A model generated the notes under the pieces. The model saw only the letters and a list, made by a program, of their open reading frames with translations. It did not search any database and was not told the origin of the DNA. Source: CAYVTV01 sp964563105 (GTDB lineage Bacteria > Bacteroidota > Bacteroidia > Bacteroidales > GCA-2748055). Taken from it: DNA of 16,545 bases. The DNA is taken from NCBI GenBank assembly GCA_964563105.1, contig CAZLXM010000090.1, positions 1-16,545 on the forward strand, in the 5' to 3' direction. Both the position numbers and the translations under genes were made by a program. Below are positions 13,971-16,545 of the stretch, in pieces. Numbering within the stretch: the first letter of the stretch is position 1; every line of letters begins with the position of its first letter.

Positions 13971-15437
13971 TTACTGACTAATTATTTTAATTGTTTTTCC
14001 TGCATTAACCCTGTCTGTCAAATTCATATTATTTAGCAAAGCAAGTTCTCCCATTTTATCCTCCTTTACTCCGTAATATCTGAAAGCATCTGTAAGTGTC
14101 CCTGACTTTTGAACTTTTTTTATCAGGATCCGGTCGGGCTTTTTATTTAATTTAACAGGATCTGTTAATTTGGAAAAATTCATCATTGTAGACTCAAAGA
14201 CATTATTGAAGTTATTGTAATCAGCTTCTGCTGTTACTCCATGGAATACATAAATCCTGTTATCATAATTTATAAAATTAGACTTTACTATAATGGATTG
14301 CTTTTGACCACTTTGCTGATCCTGGCTCACTTGTTTGGCTAATGTGACCATTGCAGGCATTCCCTGAACAGTTGTATTATGGCTTTCTTCAGCTTTTAAA
14401 CCAAGCTGGTTAAGCGTTGATTGAGCAGCTTCATTCAATGTTGATCCCTGGGCAAGTGAAAATATCATAATTGCCCTCCCATCGGCTGGAGCCATATTAA
14501 CCTGGGCAGGCTGATTTTCTAATTGCCATCCTGAAGGGAAATTAAATTTAAGCTTTAGTTCAGGATGATAGAAAGTATTCCCCTCTACATAACCTTGTCT
14601 TGGATCCTCGCCATATACAATTCCGTCTATCATTGATAAGTAATTTTCTTCATTTACTTTCCATACAGATAATTTCAGGCTATCCTGCCATGCTTTTGCC
14701 TGCATTTTTACAGAGTTGTACCTGTCTCCAGGATCCGGATGAGTTGATAAAAAAGTTGGGACTCCGTTATGGCCACTTGCTAAGCTCATTTTTTCAAGAA
14801 CCTGAAAAAAGTCTGCCATTTTGTTAGCATCATATCCGATTTTTGATGAGTAAGTAACTCCCAGCTGATCCGCTTCCCTTTCATCATCCCTGCTGAACTT
14901 AAGGAATAACAATTGCATGCCTTGCATTGCATATTCAGCAAAAGAGGCAAATTTCTCAGAAGCTATAAGACCACCTATAAGAAGTAATTGTCCTAATTGT
15001 TGTTTACTTTGTTGACTGACAGAATGTCGGGCATTGATATGCCCCATTTCATGTCCAAGGACTCCTATCAGCTCTGCTTCATTGTTGAATTGGGCAAGTA
15101 TCCCGCGAGTAAAATAGATATATCCGCCTGGAACTGCAAAAGCATTTACAACAGGAGAATCAAGAATTTTTACATGATATTTCAACTCCGGCCTGTGAGA
15201 AATTTTTCCCATTATGTCTGCCTGCTCCTGAATGAATTTAAGAATCCTTTCATTTTTATATTCCCCAAATGTAGCTACTACCTGAGGATCATATTCTGCT
15301 CCCATTTGTACTTCCTGGGCAGCAGACATAAGCATTATTTGCTTTTTACCGGTTACGGGATTGACTGCACAGGAGGTGGCAAAAACGAAAAAGGTAATTA
15401 TTGATATTGCCTTTTTAATTAGTTTCTGTGGTTTCAT
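13971..15437 (-). CDS. M48-family metalloprotease lipoprotein (BepA-like) with LysM-like tail
   Basis: A 488-residue zinc protease. The lipobox ATSC gives a lipid anchor at Cys23, followed by the NPVTGKKQ segment typical of periplasmic M48 proteins. The active site HEMGH is at 129-133 (E130 catalytic); E186 and D190 (DDEREADQLG) give the ExxxD zinc-ligand motif, and THPDPGDR at 232-239 is the conserved downstream His segment. Residues about 286-420 are a separate beta-rich region (FNFPSGWQLEN). Residues 435-487 look like a LysM-type peptidoglycan-binding domain (SGTLTDAFRYYGV, MGELALLNNM). Related BepA degrades or helps assemble outer-membrane proteins; the OmpA-like and beta-barrel genes downstream make the same job plausible here. 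Confidence 0.92.
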   Translation of the reverse strand: MKPQKLIKKAISIITFFVFATSCAVNPVTGKKQIMLMSAAQEVQMGAEYDPQVVATFGEYKNERILKFIQEQADIMGKISHRPELKYHVKILDSPVVNAFAVPGGYIYFTRGILAQFNNEAELIGVLGHEMGHINARHSVSQQSKQQLGQLLLIGGLIASEKFASFAEYAMQGMQLLFLKFSRDDEREADQLGVTYSSKIGYDANKMADFFQVLEKMSLASGHNGVPTFLSTHPDPGDRYNSVKMQAKAWQDSLKLSVWKVNEENYLSMIDGIVYGEDPRQGYVEGNTFYHPELKLKFNFPSGWQLENQPAQVNMAPADGRAIMIFSLAQGSTLNEAAQSTLNQLGLKAEESHNTTVQGMPAMVTLAKQVSQDQQSGQKQSIIVKSNFINYDNRIYVFHGVTAEADYNNFNNVFESTMMNFSKLTDPVKLNKKPDRILIKKVQKSGTLTDAFRYYGVKEDKMGELALLNNMNLTDRVNAGKTIKIISQ

Positions 15438-15824
15438 ATTGTAGAAGTTAAAATATAACTGATGTTAATTGTTAAAATATTTAGTTTGGCTTTATCCCTT
15501 ACTAATTATATGCCAAAAATTAAGGTTAAGTATAATATTCCCAACAACAAGCTTATAATCATTCAGTTAATGGCGTGATACAGCTTTATGTTAAGCTGGC
15601 GAATAAAATATATCAAAAAATTGAATTTAGCTGTATCAAAATATATCTAGTTTAAAATATTTATGATACTTTTAAGGAATCATTATTTATTTAATTCTTT
15701 GTAAATTAACTATATAATTATAATTTAATAAATTCTTGTTTTTAGTTTTTAAACAGATGAATATACGAAATGAATAGCTTCTTAATCTGACTTTCTTAAT
15801 TTTTATGCATTAAAATTTAATACT
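15438..15824. promoter_or_regulatory. Divergent intergenic region with nested inverted repeats
   Basis: This 387-bp AT-rich stretch separates the M48 gene (minus) from the DUF937 gene (plus) and must hold both promoters, though no full consensus promoter was found. TATATTTT about 12 bp before the M48 start is one base off a -7 box. The clearest structure is TGATACAGCT (15576-15585) with AGCTGTATCA (15629-15638), a perfect 10-bp inverted repeat, which overlaps a smaller hairpin CAGCTT/AAGCTG (15581-15598). No gene is seen. Confidence 0.45.
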
Positions 15825-16400
15825 ATGTCAAATTTTGTTAATGAATTTATGAAAAATTATGGTCCGGAGCTTAGCAAACAAATGTCTTCCACATTTAAAG
15901 TTGACCAGAAGACCGTAAAAGTACTAATTCCTGAGATAACCCCTTTGATACTTAGCGGGCTAAAAAAGCAGAAAGATGAACAGGGCGGAGCTGAGAGGGT
16001 GGACCATATATTAAATAAATATGGTGATCAGAATGCGCTTAATAATATTAAAGGTTTGATTAACTTAAAAGTTAATGATAAATCGACAGATGCCACTTTG
16101 GGTGGATTATTGGGAAAAGGAGGCCCTGAAGCGGTAAAAGTACTGGCAAAAAAGTTTAACATTGATGCAGCAGTGATTCAAAAGATGATAATTGTTTTAT
16201 CTCCACTTATTCTGGGTGCATTAGTAAATAAAAGGAATTCCTCCAAATCCGGGATTGCCGGCATAGCTTCACTTCTAGATGCAAACGGAGATGGCAGTAT
16301 ACTCGATGATGTTGCAGGATTTTTATTGAAAAAGGGTGGTTCAAAAGGGGCCCCGGATATTATAAAATCTATTTCCGGTCTTATTAAAAAGCGTATATAG
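15825..16400 (+). CDS. DUF937 family protein
   Basis: A 191-residue protein without a signal peptide, hence probably cytoplasmic. It matches the DUF937 family in layout: an N-terminal helical repeat region with a Pro-Leu-Ile turn (PEITPLILSGLKKQ), a glycine-rich centre (TLGGLLGKGGPEAV), a second copy of the Pro-Leu-Ile turn (LSPLILGALVNKR), and a C-terminal segment LLDANGDGSILDDVAGFL. That last segment has the DxNxDGxxxxD spacing of an EF-hand loop and may bind calcium. The function of the family is not established. It stands alone between the M48 operon and the tRNA gene. No stem-loop terminator was seen after the stop codon. Confidence 0.85.
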   Translation: MSNFVNEFMKNYGPELSKQMSSTFKVDQKTVKVLIPEITPLILSGLKKQKDEQGGAERVDHILNKYGDQNALNNIKGLINLKVNDKSTDATLGGLLGKGGPEAVKVLAKKFNIDAAVIQKMIIVLSPLILGALVNKRNSSKSGIAGIASLLDANGDGSILDDVAGFLLKKGGSKGAPDIIKSISGLIKKRI

Positions 16401-16432
16401 ATATTTTTTGTATGGCTAAAAGTAAAAATCCT

Positions 16433-16463
16433 TTTGCCGTTACAAATTTCTGATTTATATTTG
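16433..16463 (+). promoter_or_regulatory. Consensus promoter of tRNA-Val
   Basis: TTTG (16433-16436), a 19-bp spacer, and TATATTTG (16456-16463) match the Bacteroidota housekeeping promoter (TTTG-N19-21-TAnnTTTG) at every defined position. Transcription should start within about 7 bases, a few bp before the tRNA at 16475. It is the strongest evidence in the window for the phylum. Confidence 0.8.
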
Positions 16464-16474
16464 CACTCTCATTG

Positions 16475-16545
16475 GGGAGCTTAGCTCAGTTGGTTCAGAG
16501 CACCTGCCTTACAAGCAGGGGGTCGCTGGTTCGAATCCAGCAGTT
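16475..16545 (+). tRNA. tRNA-Val (anticodon UAC), 3' end cut by window
   Basis: The cloverleaf can be drawn: acceptor 5' strand GGGAGCT (16475-16481), D arm starting GCTCAGTTGG, anticodon stem CCTGC/GCAGG (16503-16507, 16515-16519) around the loop CTTACAA with anticodon TAC at 16510-16512, a 5-base variable loop, and T arm GCTGG-TTCGAAT-CCAGC. The window ends after four bases of the 3' acceptor strand (AGTT), which pair with the 5' strand with one G-T wobble. UAC reads valine GUA and related codons. Confidence 0.93.

Noticed and set aside
1..16545. CRISPR array, transposase or phage genes
   Set aside because: No regularly spaced repeats, transposase or integrase motifs, or phage structural genes are present on either strand.

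Overview
The window looks like a chromosome fragment of a member of the Bacteroidota, probably a free-living or marine Bacteroidales/Marinilabiliales relative. This rests on sequence style: low GC; genes without obvious Shine-Dalgarno sites; promoters of the Bacteroidota type (TTTG, 19-21 bases, TAnnTTTG), best seen before the tRNA at the right edge; signal peptides ending in ...AQ or in a lipobox; and an outer-membrane beta-barrel protein ending in F. Species-level assignment is not possible from the sequence alone.

Left third (1-4905) is an accessory, immunity-type region. In order it holds an orphan XRE-type regulator, a hairpin element, the remains of a HEPN/MNT toxin-antitoxin pair, an intact AlkA-like DNA glycosylase, a decayed YefM/YoeB toxin-antitoxin operon whose promoter/operator still looks intact, a 133-bp imperfect palindrome, and an apparently intact Type II-like restriction-modification pair. 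In that pair a methyltransferase with a fused N-terminal helix-turn-helix faces a PD-(D/E)XK endonuclease, and the two stop codons overlap in one TTAA. A 63-bp direct repeat (55/63 identical) lies at both ends of the block (609-671 and 4842-4904). The HEPN gene is broken within about 20 bp of the left copy, so the block may have been assembled or rearranged by recombination at these repeats.

Middle (5353-12470) carries secreted or periplasmic degradative enzymes on the minus strand: a two-domain alpha/beta-hydrolase esterase (CE15-like plus acetyl-esterase-like), an M28 metallopeptidase and a GH123/DUF4091-like glycoside hydrolase with a C-terminal Ig-like domain. Between the first two sits a plus-strand lipoprotein of unknown function with an 11-G tract upstream. 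No SusC/SusD pair is present, so this is not a classical polysaccharide utilisation locus.

Right third (12486-15437) is an envelope gene cluster read right to left: M48 metalloprotease lipoprotein, OmpA-family lipoprotein with a glycine-zipper segment, and a small beta-barrel protein, closed by a strong hairpin. A DUF937 protein on the plus strand and a tRNA-Val(UAC) cut by the window edge follow.

The most notable points are the repeat-bracketed island with two dead toxin-antitoxin modules beside a live-looking R-M system, and the HTH-methyltransferase fusion that could regulate itself.
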